Shown piece by piece: positions 52,360 to 61,534 of a stretch of 64,000 nt of DNA. Source of the stretch: Polyangium mundeleinium. GTDB taxonomy: Bacteria > Myxococcota_A > Polyangia > Polyangiales > Polyangiaceae. The notes under the pieces were generated by a model. It worked only from the letters and a program-made list of their open reading frames with translations. It had not been told where the DNA came from and ran no database searches. The DNA lies in assembly GCF_028369105.1 (NCBI RefSeq), contig NZ_JAQNDO010000001.1, positions 558,001 to 622,000 on the forward strand, read 5' to 3'. How positions within the stretch are numbered: position 1 is the stretch's first letter; every line of letters starts with the position of its first letter. A program made the translations under genes and the position numbers.

Positions 52360-54060
52360 ATGCCCTTGCGCCGCACGTGTCCCTCGGCGCTCGTCCTCGC
52401 GAGCGCCGCCCTCCTCGTTGCCTGCTCCGATCCTGCCGAGCTCCCCATCCCGCCCGCGCCGTATGCGCCGCCGCCGAGCTCCGCCGTCGTCGAGGACGGA
52501 CCCGTGCGGATTCGCCGCGACGTCTTCCTCGTCCCCGGCGTCACGCCGCCGCCGAACCCCCTGACCGGCAGCGCGACGCCCGCCGAGCTCAACGCCGTCC
52601 GCGTCGTTCGTTACCGCGTCGACGCCGATCCGCCCGCGCCTGCCCGCGCGGTCGCCGTCCTCATGCCGGGCTTCCTCGGCGGCGCCAGCAGCTACGATCC
52701 CATGGCGCGCGCCATCGTGCGCAGGTCCAAGAACGGCGAGGCCTTCGAGGCCTGGGCCATCGATCGACGCTCGAACTTGCTCGAGGATCACCACGGCCTC
52801 GACGTCGCCGAGTTCCGCAAGGATCCCGAGATCGCCAAGCGGTACTACTTCGAGGAGGAGGCCGCCGAGGACAAGACGTTCCCGGGCTTCGTGGATCAGA
52901 CCGCGGTCGATTTCGCCTCCGAGTGGGGGCTCGACACCACGATCGGCGACCTCCGCCGCGTCGTCGAGATCGTCGCGCCCGAGGAGCGCAAGGCGCGCGT
53001 CTTCCTCGTCGGGCACTCGCTCGGCGCCACGATCGCCGAGGAGTACGCGGCCTGGGATTTCGACGGAAAGCCCGGCTACGGCGAGCTCGCGGGCCTCGTG
53101 CTCGTCGACGGCGTCGCGCGGCAGGAGGGCGCCCTTGCCCCGACGATCACCGAAGAGGACTACCTGAAAGGTTCGTCCCAGGAGCCCAACGCCTACCTCA
53201 CCCCGGGCCTCGAAACGATCCGCAAGACGACGCGCTACATCGCGCTCCCGCTCCTCGGCCTCAAGATCTACCCCGTCGCCGCGGTCGCCGGCATGCGCGC
53301 GATGTGGTCGCCCACGGCGATCACCGAGGATCCGTACCGCGACAACGCCTTCCTCACGCTCCTCTCGCTCACGCAGGTCCCGCGCATGACGAACCGCGCG
53401 GCCATGGGGTTTGCCATGGACGAAGCCTCGAACGGCGTCTCCTTCGCGGCCGTCTCCTGCGGCGAGAGCAAGGGCGGCGCGCTCGCCGCGTACGACAGCC
53501 TCTTCGGCACCAAGCTCATCCAGCCCTCCGATCCTAAGGCCACGTACGATTGGGTGGAGTACGACGCCAAGAGCCCGCGCGAGCACACCTCCCTGGACGA
53601 CATTTCGCGCTCCTGGTTCGAGGGCCCCTCGCTCGATTTCGCCGAGTGGTACTTCCCGGCACGCCTCTCGCTCGACGCCCAGGCCGCGGCCACGCTCGTC
53701 TTGAAAGAGACCGACTGGCCCCGCGCGACGCACGGAATGCGCGCGATTCACGGCGCTTCCATGGACCTCCCGATCTTCGCCGCCGTCGCGGGCCTCGTCG
53801 GGGACACGGCCGCCCTCGACCCGCTGCGTGCTCTCGTTCAGAACGTTCCCATCGGACCGGACCGGCCCCTCGCGGGCAAGCCCCGCACGGATCCCGACGC
53901 GTTCGTCGTGCTCGACATCGTCAAGCTCACGCACATCGATCCTCTGGCTGGCACCGATGACGGTCAGGGCGATGTTACGAAATGGTACGACTCGCTCACC
54001 ACGTGGATGACCACGAACAGCCCCGCAGGGGGCGTGGTCCTCGCTCCCTCGGACCCGTGA
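52360..54060 (+). CDS. Lipoprotein alpha/beta hydrolase
   Basis: This is a 566-residue lipoprotein with lipobox LLVAC. After a Pro-rich linker an alpha/beta hydrolase fold begins (VAVLMPGFLGGASSYDPMARAI). The nucleophile elbow is GHSLGATIAEEYA, preceded by the strand RVFLVG. A lid-like helical insertion lies between about 270 and 420. Asp and His candidates for the triad cannot be fixed by eye. The substrate is unknown, possibly a lipid or ester in the periplasm or at the surface. The efflux adaptor gene starts 3 bases after its stop, so the three genes 52360-58399 form an operon. Confidence 0.8.
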   Translation: MPLRRTCPSALVLASAALLVACSDPAELPIPPAPYAPPPSSAVVEDGPVRIRRDVFLVPGVTPPPNPLTGSATPAELNAVRVVRYRVDADPPAPARAVAVLMPGFLGGASSYDPMARAIVRRSKNGEAFEAWAIDRRSNLLEDHHGLDVAEFRKDPEIAKRYYFEEEAAEDKTFPGFVDQTAVDFASEWGLDTTIGDLRRVVEIVAPEERKARVFLVGHSLGATIAEEYAAWDFDGKPGYGELAGLVLVDGVARQEGALAPTITEEDYLKGSSQEPNAYLTPGLETIRKTTRYIALPLLGLKIYPVAAVAGMRAMWSPTAITEDPYRDNAFLTLLSLTQVPRMTNRAAMGFAMDEASNGVSFAAVSCGESKGGALAAYDSLFGTKLIQPSDPKATYDWVEYDAKSPREHTSLDDISRSWFEGPSLDFAEWYFPARLSLDAQAAATLVLKETDWPRATHGMRAIHGASMDLPIFAAVAGLVGDTAALDPLRALVQNVPIGPDRPLAGKPRTDPDAFVVLDIVKLTHIDPLAGTDDGQGDVTKWYDSLTTWMTTNSPAGGVVLAPSDP

Positions 54061-54062
54061 TC

Positions 54063-55301
54063 ATGCCTGTCCTCGCAACACCCCGAAGGCTTTCGGTCTG
54101 GCTCACCCTCGGCATCACGCTCCTCGTGATCGCGCTCTTCGGCTGCTCGAAAAAGGACGAGGGCGCAGGCCCTCCCGGGGGCGGCAAGGGGAAGATGGCG
54201 TTCCCCGTCGAGCTCGCGCCCGTCCCCGGCGAGCGCGTCGAGTACTCCGTCACCGCGGTCGGCAGCGTCGACGCGTACGAGCGCGTGCAGGTCACGGCGC
54301 GCGTCTCCGGCGTGATCGAGCACGTGCGGTTCGCCGAGGGCGACGTCGTCAAGAAAGGCCAGGTCCTCGTCGAGATCGATCCGGCCCGCTTCAACCTCGC
54401 CGTCCGCAGCGCCAAGGCCACGCTCGAGCGCGCGCAAGCCTCGGCGGCCGAGGCGCAGCAGAACCTGGATCGGCGGGAAAAAGCGGGCGCCGACGGCGCG
54501 GGTGTCTTCTCGAAGGAGGACGTCGATGGCTGGAGGACACGCGCGCGCACCGGGACGGCGCAGGTCGCCGAGGCGCGCGCCGCGCTCGACGAGGCGAACC
54601 TGAACCTGCGTGACGCGTACGTGCGCGCGCCCATCGAGGGCAAGATGCAGACGCGCACGGTGCAGACCGGCCAGTTCGTCCAGCCCGGCACGGTGCTCGG
54701 CACGGTCCTGCGCCGCGACCCGCTCCTGCTCCGTTTCCCGGTCCCCGAAGCCGACGCGCCGCGCCTCTCGGCCGGCATGAACGTCTCGTTCAAGGTCACG
54801 GGCATCGAGCACGACTTCTCGGCAAAGATCACGCTCGTCGCGGACGCGGCGGATCCCGCGACGCGGATGGTCCCGATCGTCGCCGAGGTCGCGGACGAGA
54901 AGAAGGATTCGCTCCGGCCCGGCGCGTTCGCCGACGTCACCGTGCGCGTCGGCGCGACCGAGAACGCGCCCGTCATCCCGCAGACCGCGATTCGTCCGAG
55001 CGAAAAGGGCTTCCTCGCGTTCGTCGTGGAGAACAACGTCGCGCACGAGCGTGTGCTCGCGCTCGGCATGCGCACGGCCGACGGGCGCGTCGAGGTACGC
55101 AAGGGCTTGAAACCCGGCGAGATGCTCGTCGTGCGTGGCGCCGAGCCGCTGCGTGACGGCACCACGGTGCGCGTCGCGCCGCCGGGCCAAGGGCCTGGCA
55201 AAGGGCCGCCCGGGGCATCCAGCGCGGCCGCGCCGCCGGGGACGTCGAGCGCGCCCAGCGAAGGCGTCGGCGCGCCTGCGAAGGGAGGGAGCGCGCCATG
55301 A
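54063..55301 (+). CDS. RND efflux periplasmic adaptor (membrane fusion protein)
   Basis: This is a 412-residue lipoprotein (LGITLLVIALFGC). It has the HlyD/AcrA adaptor order: beta-barrel strand YSVTAVGSVDAYERVQVTARVSGVIEHV, lipoyl half DVVKKGQVLVEID, an alpha-helical hairpin (about 115-190), then the second lipoyl half (APIEGKMQTRTVQTGQFVQPGTVLGTV), beta-barrel and membrane-proximal domains. The Ala/Pro/Gly-rich tail is unusual. The stop overlaps the start of the pump gene by 4 bases (ATGA). No TolC-type outer-membrane factor is encoded nearby. Confidence 0.92.
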   Translation: MPVLATPRRLSVWLTLGITLLVIALFGCSKKDEGAGPPGGGKGKMAFPVELAPVPGERVEYSVTAVGSVDAYERVQVTARVSGVIEHVRFAEGDVVKKGQVLVEIDPARFNLAVRSAKATLERAQASAAEAQQNLDRREKAGADGAGVFSKEDVDGWRTRARTGTAQVAEARAALDEANLNLRDAYVRAPIEGKMQTRTVQTGQFVQPGTVLGTVLRRDPLLLRFPVPEADAPRLSAGMNVSFKVTGIEHDFSAKITLVADAADPATRMVPIVAEVADEKKDSLRPGAFADVTVRVGATENAPVIPQTAIRPSEKGFLAFVVENNVAHERVLALGMRTADGRVEVRKGLKPGEMLVVRGAEPLRDGTTVRVAPPGQGPGKGPPGASSAAAPPGTSSAPSEGVGAPAKGGSAP

Positions 55302-58300
55302 GCCTGACCGAAGCGTGCCTGCGCAAGCCCGTCCTTGCGTGGATGATGATGCTCGCGACGATCGTCTTCGGCATCGTCGCCGCGACCCGCATCGGCATCA
55401 GCCAGTTCCCCGACGTCGATTTCCCGACCATCAACGTCAACGTCACCTGGGAAGGCGCCGCGCCCGAGGCCGTCGAGCACGACATCGTCGAGCAGATCGA
55501 GGAGTCGGTCGTCCAGGTCGAAGGCGTCAAGTCGCTCACCTCCTCGTCCCGCCAGGGCGGCGCCTCGATCACGGTCGAGCTCGACCTCTCGCGCAACGTC
55601 GACTCCGCGCTCCAGGACGTGCAGGCCAAGGTCTCGCAGGCCCAGTCGCGCCTGCCGCGCGACATCGACCCGCCCGTCATCTCCAAGTCGAACCCCGAGG
55701 ACCAGCCCATCATGTGGGTGGGCTTGTCGGGGCCGTTCTCGCCGCAGACCCTCGCCGACTACGCGCGCTACCGCGTCAAGGAGAAGCTCCAGACCGTGCC
55801 GGGGATCGGCGAGGTCATGCTGGGCGGCTACCTCGAGCGCAACGTCCGCGTCTGGTTCGACGCCGACAAACTCGCGGCCAAATCGCTGACCGTGACGGAC
55901 GTGATCGCGGCCCTGCGCCGGGAGCACGTGGAGCTTCCGGCGGGGCGCCTGGAGACCATGGGCCGCGAGGTCAACGTGCGTGTCCTCGGCGAAGCGCTCG
56001 ACCTCGAAACGCTCCGCCGCATCGTCGTGCGGGAGCAGGAGGGCGTCCCGACGTACATCGAGGACGTCGCGATCATCGAGGACGGCTTCGAGGACGTGCG
56101 GCGCATGTCGCGCGTGAACGGCCAGCCCGCACAGGGCATGGGCATCAAGAAGCAGCGCGGCTCCAACGCGGTCGCGGTCGCGGGCGGCGTGAAGGTGATG
56201 CTCGACGAGATCCGGAAGACCTTGCCCGAGGGCATGGAGCTCCAGATCAACTTCGACTCGACGCGCTTCATCGAGCAGTCGGTCCACGAGATCGAGCTGG
56301 AGCTCATCCTCGCGGTCGCGCTCACGGCCCTCGTCTGCTGGCTCTTCCTCGGCTCGCTCTCCAGCACGCTCAACGTGATCCTGGCGATCCCGATGAGCCT
56401 GCTCGGGACGATCGCGGCGATCTACTTCCTCGGCTTCACGCTGAACACCTTCACGCTCCTCGGCCTCTCGCTCGCGGTCGGCATCGTCGTCGACGACGCG
56501 ATCATGGTGCTCGAGAACATCTTCCGGCACGCCGAGCAGGGCAAGGATCGCGTGCGGGCCGCGCGCGAGGGCACGGCCGAGATCACCTTCGCCGCGCTCG
56601 CCGCCACGGTCGCCGTCATCGCCATCTTCATCCCCGTCATCTTCATGGAAGGCGTGATGGGGCGCTTCTTCCTCCAGTTCGGCGTGACGCTCTGCATCGC
56701 CGTGGCCCTCTCGTACGTCGAGGCCATCACGCTCGCGCCCGCGCGTTGCGCGCAGCTCCTCACGACCTCGCGCGAGGGCCGCAGCAAGATCGGCATCTTC
56801 GTCGATCACGCCTTCGACAAGCTCTCCGCCGGCTACGGCTGGCTCCTCGGGCGGGGCCTCAAGTTCCCCTCGCTCGTGCTCGTCGCGTCCGTGGGCCTCT
56901 TCGTGGGCGCGGTCTTCGCGTTCCAGGCGCTCCCCGGCGAGTTCGTCCCTTCGCAGGATCAGAGCCGCCTCATGGTCCGGCTCACGACCGCCGTCGGCTC
57001 CGACATCCGCGAGACCGACAAGATCGTCACGAAGGCCGAGACCATCGTGAACAACGCGCCCGAGGTGGCGCGCACGCTCGTGGTCGTCGGCGGCTTCGGC
57101 ACGGGCGCCGTGAACAGCGGCATGATCTTCGTGACGCTCAAGCCCCGGGGCGAGCGCAAGGCGACGCAGAACGAGTTCGCCGCCGTCCTGCGCAAGGAGC
57201 TCAACGCGATCCCGGGCGTACGCGCCATCGTGCAGGATCTCTCGCAGTCGGGCTTCACCGCGTCGCGCGGCTTCCCCGTGGAGTTCTCGATCCGCGGACC
57301 CGAGTGGGGCGAGCTCGTTTCGCACAGCGAACGCATGAAGGCCGAGCTTCAGGCGGCGGGCCTCGTCGTCGACCTCGACTCCGACTACCAGCTCGGCATG
57401 CCCGAGCTACGGATCGTCCCGGATCGCGCGCGCGCCGCGGATCTCGGCATCTCCGTCGAGGAGATCGCGACGACCCTGAACGCGCTCGTCGGCGGCACGC
57501 GCGTCGGCAAGTACAGCGCAGGCGGGCGACGCGTCGACGTGCGCATGCGCCTGCTCGCGGATCAGCGCTCGCGGCCCGAGGATCTCTCGCGCCTCAAGCT
57601 CCGCGCGAAGTCAGGGGAGCTCGTGCCCCTCTCGACGCTCGTGAAGTACGAGGAGCAGCCTGCGCTCCAGGCGATCACGCGCCGGGATCGCGAGCGCGCG
57701 ATCACCCTCTTCGGCAACGTGGCGCCGGGCAAGTCGCAGAGCGACGCCCTCGCGCTCGTGGAGAAGCTCGGCAAGGACGTACCGACTGGCTACCACGTGG
57801 TCCTCGGTGGCGCGTCGGTCGCCTTCCGCGAGTCCATGGGTGGCCTCGTTTTCGCGCTGATCCTCGGGATCATCGTCGCGTACATGGTGCTCGCGTCGCA
57901 GTTCAACTCGTTCCTGCACCCGGTCACCGTCTTGACGATCCTCCCGCTCTCCGTCGCGGGCGCAGCGTTCGCGCTGCTCCTCATGAAGCAGACGCTCAAC
58001 ATCTTCAGCATGATCGGGATCGTCCTCTTGATGGGGATCGTGAAGAAAAACTCGATCATCCTGGTCGATTACGCGACGGAGCTCCGCAACCACGGCAAGA
58101 ACGCGCTCGACGCGATGCTCGAAGCGGGCCCGGTTCGTCTTCGGCCCATCCTGATGACATCCATCGCGACCCTGATGGCGGCGATCCCCTCGGCGCTCGC
58201 GCTCGGCGAGGGCAGCGAAGTGCGCGCGCCCATGGCGATCGCGGTCATCGGCGGCCTCGTGATCTCCACGGGCCTGAGCCTCCTCGTGGTCCCGGCGTTT

Positions 58301-58399
58301 TACATCGTCGCCGACCGCATCGCGGCGCGCCTCGCGCGCTCTCGCCCCGCGTCCACCCCGCCGCTCGTCGAGCCAGTCCCGCCTCCTCCGCACGTTTGA
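55298..58399 (+). CDS. RND efflux pump inner-membrane transporter (HAE1 family)
   Basis: This 1033-residue proton-driven RND transporter has the expected length and 12-segment layout. Family motifs are FPDVDFPTINVNVTWEGAAPE near the N-terminus, the porter domain LPRDIDPPVIS, and the TM4 motif LAVGIVVDDAIMVLENI with the proton-relay Asp pair. The second-half motif MIGIVLLMGIVKKNSIILVDYA contains the TM10 Lys region. It partners with the adaptor upstream. Substrates cannot be predicted; hydrophobic toxins or lipids are typical. The C-terminus is Pro-rich. Confidence 0.95.
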   Translation: MSLTEACLRKPVLAWMMMLATIVFGIVAATRIGISQFPDVDFPTINVNVTWEGAAPEAVEHDIVEQIEESVVQVEGVKSLTSSSRQGGASITVELDLSRNVDSALQDVQAKVSQAQSRLPRDIDPPVISKSNPEDQPIMWVGLSGPFSPQTLADYARYRVKEKLQTVPGIGEVMLGGYLERNVRVWFDADKLAAKSLTVTDVIAALRREHVELPAGRLETMGREVNVRVLGEALDLETLRRIVVREQEGVPTYIEDVAIIEDGFEDVRRMSRVNGQPAQGMGIKKQRGSNAVAVAGGVKVMLDEIRKTLPEGMELQINFDSTRFIEQSVHEIELELILAVALTALVCWLFLGSLSSTLNVILAIPMSLLGTIAAIYFLGFTLNTFTLLGLSLAVGIVVDDAIMVLENIFRHAEQGKDRVRAAREGTAEITFAALAATVAVIAIFIPVIFMEGVMGRFFLQFGVTLCIAVALSYVEAITLAPARCAQLLTTSREGRSKIGIFVDHAFDKLSAGYGWLLGRGLKFPSLVLVASVGLFVGAVFAFQALPGEFVPSQDQSRLMVRLTTAVGSDIRETDKIVTKAETIVNNAPEVARTLVVVGGFGTGAVNSGMIFVTLKPRGERKATQNEFAAVLRKELNAIPGVRAIVQDLSQSGFTASRGFPVEFSIRGPEWGELVSHSERMKAELQAAGLVVDLDSDYQLGMPELRIVPDRARAADLGISVEEIATTLNALVGGTRVGKYSAGGRRVDVRMRLLADQRSRPEDLSRLKLRAKSGELVPLSTLVKYEEQPALQAITRRDRERAITLFGNVAPGKSQSDALALVEKLGKDVPTGYHVVLGGASVAFRESMGGLVFALILGIIVAYMVLASQFNSFLHPVTVLTILPLSVAGAAFALLLMKQTLNIFSMIGIVLLMGIVKKNSIILVDYATELRNHGKNALDAMLEAGPVRLRPILMTSIATLMAAIPSALALGEGSEVRAPMAIAVIGGLVISTGLSLLVVPAFYIVADRIAARLARSRPASTPPLVEPVPPPPHV

Positions 58400-58613
58400 C
58401 GCGCTGGGTCGACCAACTCGTGCTCAAGCCCTCCCGTCCCGGCAGAAAAATCGATCGCAACTGTTGCCGTTCGAGAGGCTCGGCTTTAGGTGCGCCGGGG
58501 TGACTTGATGTTGCAAAGAACATTCCGCAGCCTGGACGGTGGGGGGTTCGCCTCGGGCGACACGAACGTGCACAAACCGCTACGCGTCAGGCTTGCTTCT
58601 TCTGCACATCGTG

Positions 58614-58619
58614 TAGGAT
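58614..58619 (+). promoter_or_regulatory. -10-like TAGGAT box at leaderless distance from an ATG
   Basis: TAGGAT is followed by 6 bases and an ATG at 58626 that opens a 57-codon frame ending at 58799. TTGCTT at 58593-58598 is a possible -35 with a short 15-base spacer. Confidence 0.35.
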
Positions 58620-58824
58620 TGGCGCATGCCGACCGCTGGGGGCCGAGGGAGTCACGCTGCTGCGATCCGAGGGACGATCGCGCCGCGCACACTCGGTGCC
58701 GGGGCAAACGCGGCGCTCCGTTCGCGCCTCGCCCCTCCCCAAGCCCCCCCAACGGCAATCTTCTCTTGCACCCAGGGCAGGGTTCCCTGGAAAATCTGAA
58801 AAATCGGCCTTTGGGAGATGAACG

Positions 58825-59064
58825 ATGAGCGCCAAGAACCGACCTCACGCCCCGGCCGTCGCTGTTGCCCCTCGCGAAGCGGCGTTTCAGGATGCAGTGG
58901 TCCTCGTTCGTGAACCCTTCGTCATCGACCGAGCGGTGGCCATGCAGGCCATCCGCTACACGAAGGAGCTTCTGTCCGGCTCTTTCGCGCCGAACACACA
59001 ACGCGAGTCCATGCCATCCTCCAACCCGTCGACCTCGAGGCGACGCGCTGCGAGCGGCCGCTAG
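58825..59064 (+). CDS. Small hypothetical protein (79 aa)
   Basis: ATG 58825 has GGGAG ending 7 bases upstream. The product (MSAKNRPHAPAVAV ... VLVREPFVIDRAVAMQAIRYTKELL) has one amphipathic central helix and a Ser/Arg-rich tail. It has no recognised family, signal peptide or membrane segment. Its reality rests on the ribosome site and a moderately GC-rich third position; it could be non-coding. Confidence 0.35.
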   Translation: MSAKNRPHAPAVAVAPREAAFQDAVVLVREPFVIDRAVAMQAIRYTKELLSGSFAPNTQRESMPSSNPSTSRRRAASGR

Positions 59065-59107
59065 AACTTCCAAAGCGGTCCGCGCGTCGATGTAGCGCTG
59101 GGACCGA

Positions 59108-61534
59108 ATGTACATCCTCCACCTGTCGGATCTTCACGTCACGGAGCCCGGGCAAACGCTCGACGACGTGTGGATGCACCCGGCGCAAGCGCTGGGGACG
59201 CTGCATCCGGTCCCCTTCGACTTCGTCGTCGTGAGCGGGGATCTCACGCAGCGCGGGAGCGCCGCGGAGTACGACGAGCTGCTCGAGTTCGCGGAGCACC
59301 GCCTCCTGCCGCTCGTCGTGAACCGCGAGCGCGCGCGCGTCGTGTTCGTTCCGGGCAACCACGACGTCGACTGGGGCGCCGACATCGGCGAGCCCGTGCG
59401 CGTCACGTCGCTGCGCACCGCACACGACTTCGACCTGCTCGAGCAGGAGATGCAGCGGCTCAAGCGCTCGCCGGATCTCTCGGATCTGCGCATCGACGTG
59501 GGCCGTTACGGACATCTCGACCTCGTCAAGCTGCGGGCGGGCGCGGAGTACAACAAGCGCTTCGCGAACGTCCAGCGTTTCTTCGACCGTTTCTACGGCG
59601 AGTCCTTGGATGGCCGCGGCCGCGCCTTTGATCTCCTCGATCCGAACGAACGCGAGCACTGGTCGGCGCATGTCTTCCCCACGGAGAAAGTCGCGTTCTT
59701 CGGTTTCAATTCCTGCCATCGGAACGACAAGTACTGGACCGGCGCCTGCGTCTCCACGCGCGCCGTCTCCGCCGCGCGCGACTTCGCCAACGGCCTCGAT
59801 CGCGACACGCTGCGCGTCGCCGTCTGGCACCACGGCTTCACGAGCGAGCGTGGGCGCCCCGATTACCTCACGCTGCAGGACGTCGGCACCCTCTACGCCG
59901 CGGGCTTTCGCATCGGCTTTCACGGCCACACGCACCAGGAGAGCTCGAAGCTCGTCGAGCTCTTCAAGAGCCGCTTCGTCATCATCTCCACGGGATCTCT
60001 CGGCTCGGCCGCGCACGAGCGCCCCGGCGCCGTGGGCAACCAGTTCTCGGTGGTACGGCTCAGCCCGAGCACGGTCAGCGTCGAGGTGTACGAGCGCGAC
60101 GGCGAGGCCGGCGAGTACGCGCTCGAGCCGAAGCGCAAGTACTTCGAGGTGAACTGGGAGCCCGTCGCGCAGGCCGAGCGCTTCGTGAAGGCCCGCGAGC
60201 ACACCCGGATCTGGAGCGTCGGCGATGACGGCATCGCGCTCGTCGAGGTGGAGCTGCGTGACTTCGTGGCCCCCGTCGAGACGCCGATCGCCGTGCTCGA
60301 ACCGCCCTACAACAACGTCCAGGCCGAGCCGCGCGCGACCACGTGGCGCGGCCGTCGCGAGGTGAAGGAAGAGCCCCTCGGCGGCGGACGCGTGCGCTTC
60401 ATGCTCCAGGGCGCCGACAAGACCGAGCGGTACCTCACGTGGAGCTACCACCTTTCGAACGCCGTCGCGCTCACGCAGGCCGAGCTGAACTTGCTGGAGA
60501 AGCGCGATCGTTGGTACCCCAACTTGATCGACGGCTATGACGTCCGCTCGCACGTCGTCCGCTTCGAGTCCGACCACCTCACGCTGGCGCTCGTGTTCGC
60601 CGAGAGCTCGGGCGCGACGATCGAGGACGCGTATCCCATGGTCGAGCGCTGCTACGAGCAGTTCGGCGAGGATCGCTGGGAGCCCGTGGAGTTCGAGCAG
60701 GAGCGGTGCCGCTCGCACTTCATCGTGGGCAAGACGCACGTGGAGCTCAAGATCCCGGGGCCGATCGTGGGCTACCGGTACTCGCTCGCGTATCGCCCCG
60801 GAGGCGCCGGCAAGGAGTACCCCGAGGCCGCGAAGTGGACCGCGCGCGCCTTGCTGGAGCGCTGCTGCGGCAAGCCCCTGTCGAACCACTCGCTCTCGGC
60901 GAAGCTCACGGAGGCGGTCGGCAACTCGATCTACAAGATCGCCACGGCCTCGCCGTGGGGCGTGCAGACCGCGCCGATCGTACGGAACGGCCTGCTCTCG
61001 GAGCGCGGGTCGTGGATGGGCATGATCTGGGACGCGAACCTGCGCGTGCTCTGCCCGGCGTTCGGCCAGTTCTGGCCGCAGTCCTGGGCCGCGCGCTTCA
61101 CCTGCGGCAGCGGCGTCGCGGGCCACGCCTTCCGCTTCAACATCGCGGCGGCGTGGCATCGCGACGCGCATGCGACGACGAGCATCATCTACCAGCCGAG
61201 CCCGGATCATCACCGCCTCTTCGCGCGGCACTACCGCTGGATCTTGTGCTTCCCGCTGCGCCTCGCGCCGGAGGAGGAGTCGTCGCTCGGCGTCGTTTGT
61301 CTCGCGAGCGAGGAGGAGAACACCCAGGTCGAGCGCGCGCTCGGCCACCTCGCCCGCGCGATCTGCACCGAGACGATGGATCCCGAGGCCACGAAGCTCC
61401 GCCTCATGCTCCAGACCGTCATCAACGCCGTGTTCTGGACGTGCGTGACCGATCCGAACCACGGGCTCAGCGAGAGCGAGGGGCGGTACGCGCGCCACGT
61501 GCTCAACGCGCTGCTCTCGTCGGCGACGGACTAG
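59108..61534 (+). CDS. Calcineurin-like metallophosphoesterase fused to a GAF-like domain
   Basis: This is an 808-residue protein. The N-terminal calcineurin-like phosphoesterase (about 1-310) has all metal motifs: LSDLH, VVSGDLTQ, VPGNHDVDW, WHHGF and FHGHTHQ. A middle region (about 370-570) of beta-rich sequence is of unknown kind. The C-terminal 230 residues resemble a GAF domain (APIVRNGLLSERGSWMGMIW ... SGVAGHAFRF ... ILCFPLRLAPEEESSLGVVCLA). The combination suggests a ligand-regulated phosphodiesterase acting on a nucleotide or other phosphoester in the cytosol. The gene meets the transporter gene tail to tail, and the palindrome CTAG at 61531-61534 supplies the stop codon of both. Confidence 0.82.
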   Translation: MYILHLSDLHVTEPGQTLDDVWMHPAQALGTLHPVPFDFVVVSGDLTQRGSAAEYDELLEFAEHRLLPLVVNRERARVVFVPGNHDVDWGADIGEPVRVTSLRTAHDFDLLEQEMQRLKRSPDLSDLRIDVGRYGHLDLVKLRAGAEYNKRFANVQRFFDRFYGESLDGRGRAFDLLDPNEREHWSAHVFPTEKVAFFGFNSCHRNDKYWTGACVSTRAVSAARDFANGLDRDTLRVAVWHHGFTSERGRPDYLTLQDVGTLYAAGFRIGFHGHTHQESSKLVELFKSRFVIISTGSLGSAAHERPGAVGNQFSVVRLSPSTVSVEVYERDGEAGEYALEPKRKYFEVNWEPVAQAERFVKAREHTRIWSVGDDGIALVEVELRDFVAPVETPIAVLEPPYNNVQAEPRATTWRGRREVKEEPLGGGRVRFMLQGADKTERYLTWSYHLSNAVALTQAELNLLEKRDRWYPNLIDGYDVRSHVVRFESDHLTLALVFAESSGATIEDAYPMVERCYEQFGEDRWEPVEFEQERCRSHFIVGKTHVELKIPGPIVGYRYSLAYRPGGAGKEYPEAAKWTARALLERCCGKPLSNHSLSAKLTEAVGNSIYKIATASPWGVQTAPIVRNGLLSERGSWMGMIWDANLRVLCPAFGQFWPQSWAARFTCGSGVAGHAFRFNIAAAWHRDAHATTSIIYQPSPDHHRLFARHYRWILCFPLRLAPEEESSLGVVCLASEEENTQVERALGHLARAICTETMDPEATKLRLMLQTVINAVFWTCVTDPNHGLSESEGRYARHVLNALLSSATD

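Larger units (their letters stand above)
58400..59107. other. 700-base intergenic region with at most small genes
   Basis: This is the longest non-assigned stretch in the window. It contains a -10-like box at 58614-58619, a 57-codon frame at 58626-58799 preceded at leaderless distance by that box (Ala/Pro/Arg-rich, no family), and a 79-codon frame at 58825 with a ribosome site. Codon use is less biased than in the flanking genes. A small RNA or small proteins are possible. Confidence 0.5.

Noticed and set aside
55135-58503. Alternative plus-strand frame of about 1120 codons across the RND pump
   Set aside because: It encodes Arg/Ala-rich sequence without motifs; the HAE1 frame is complete with all transporter motifs.
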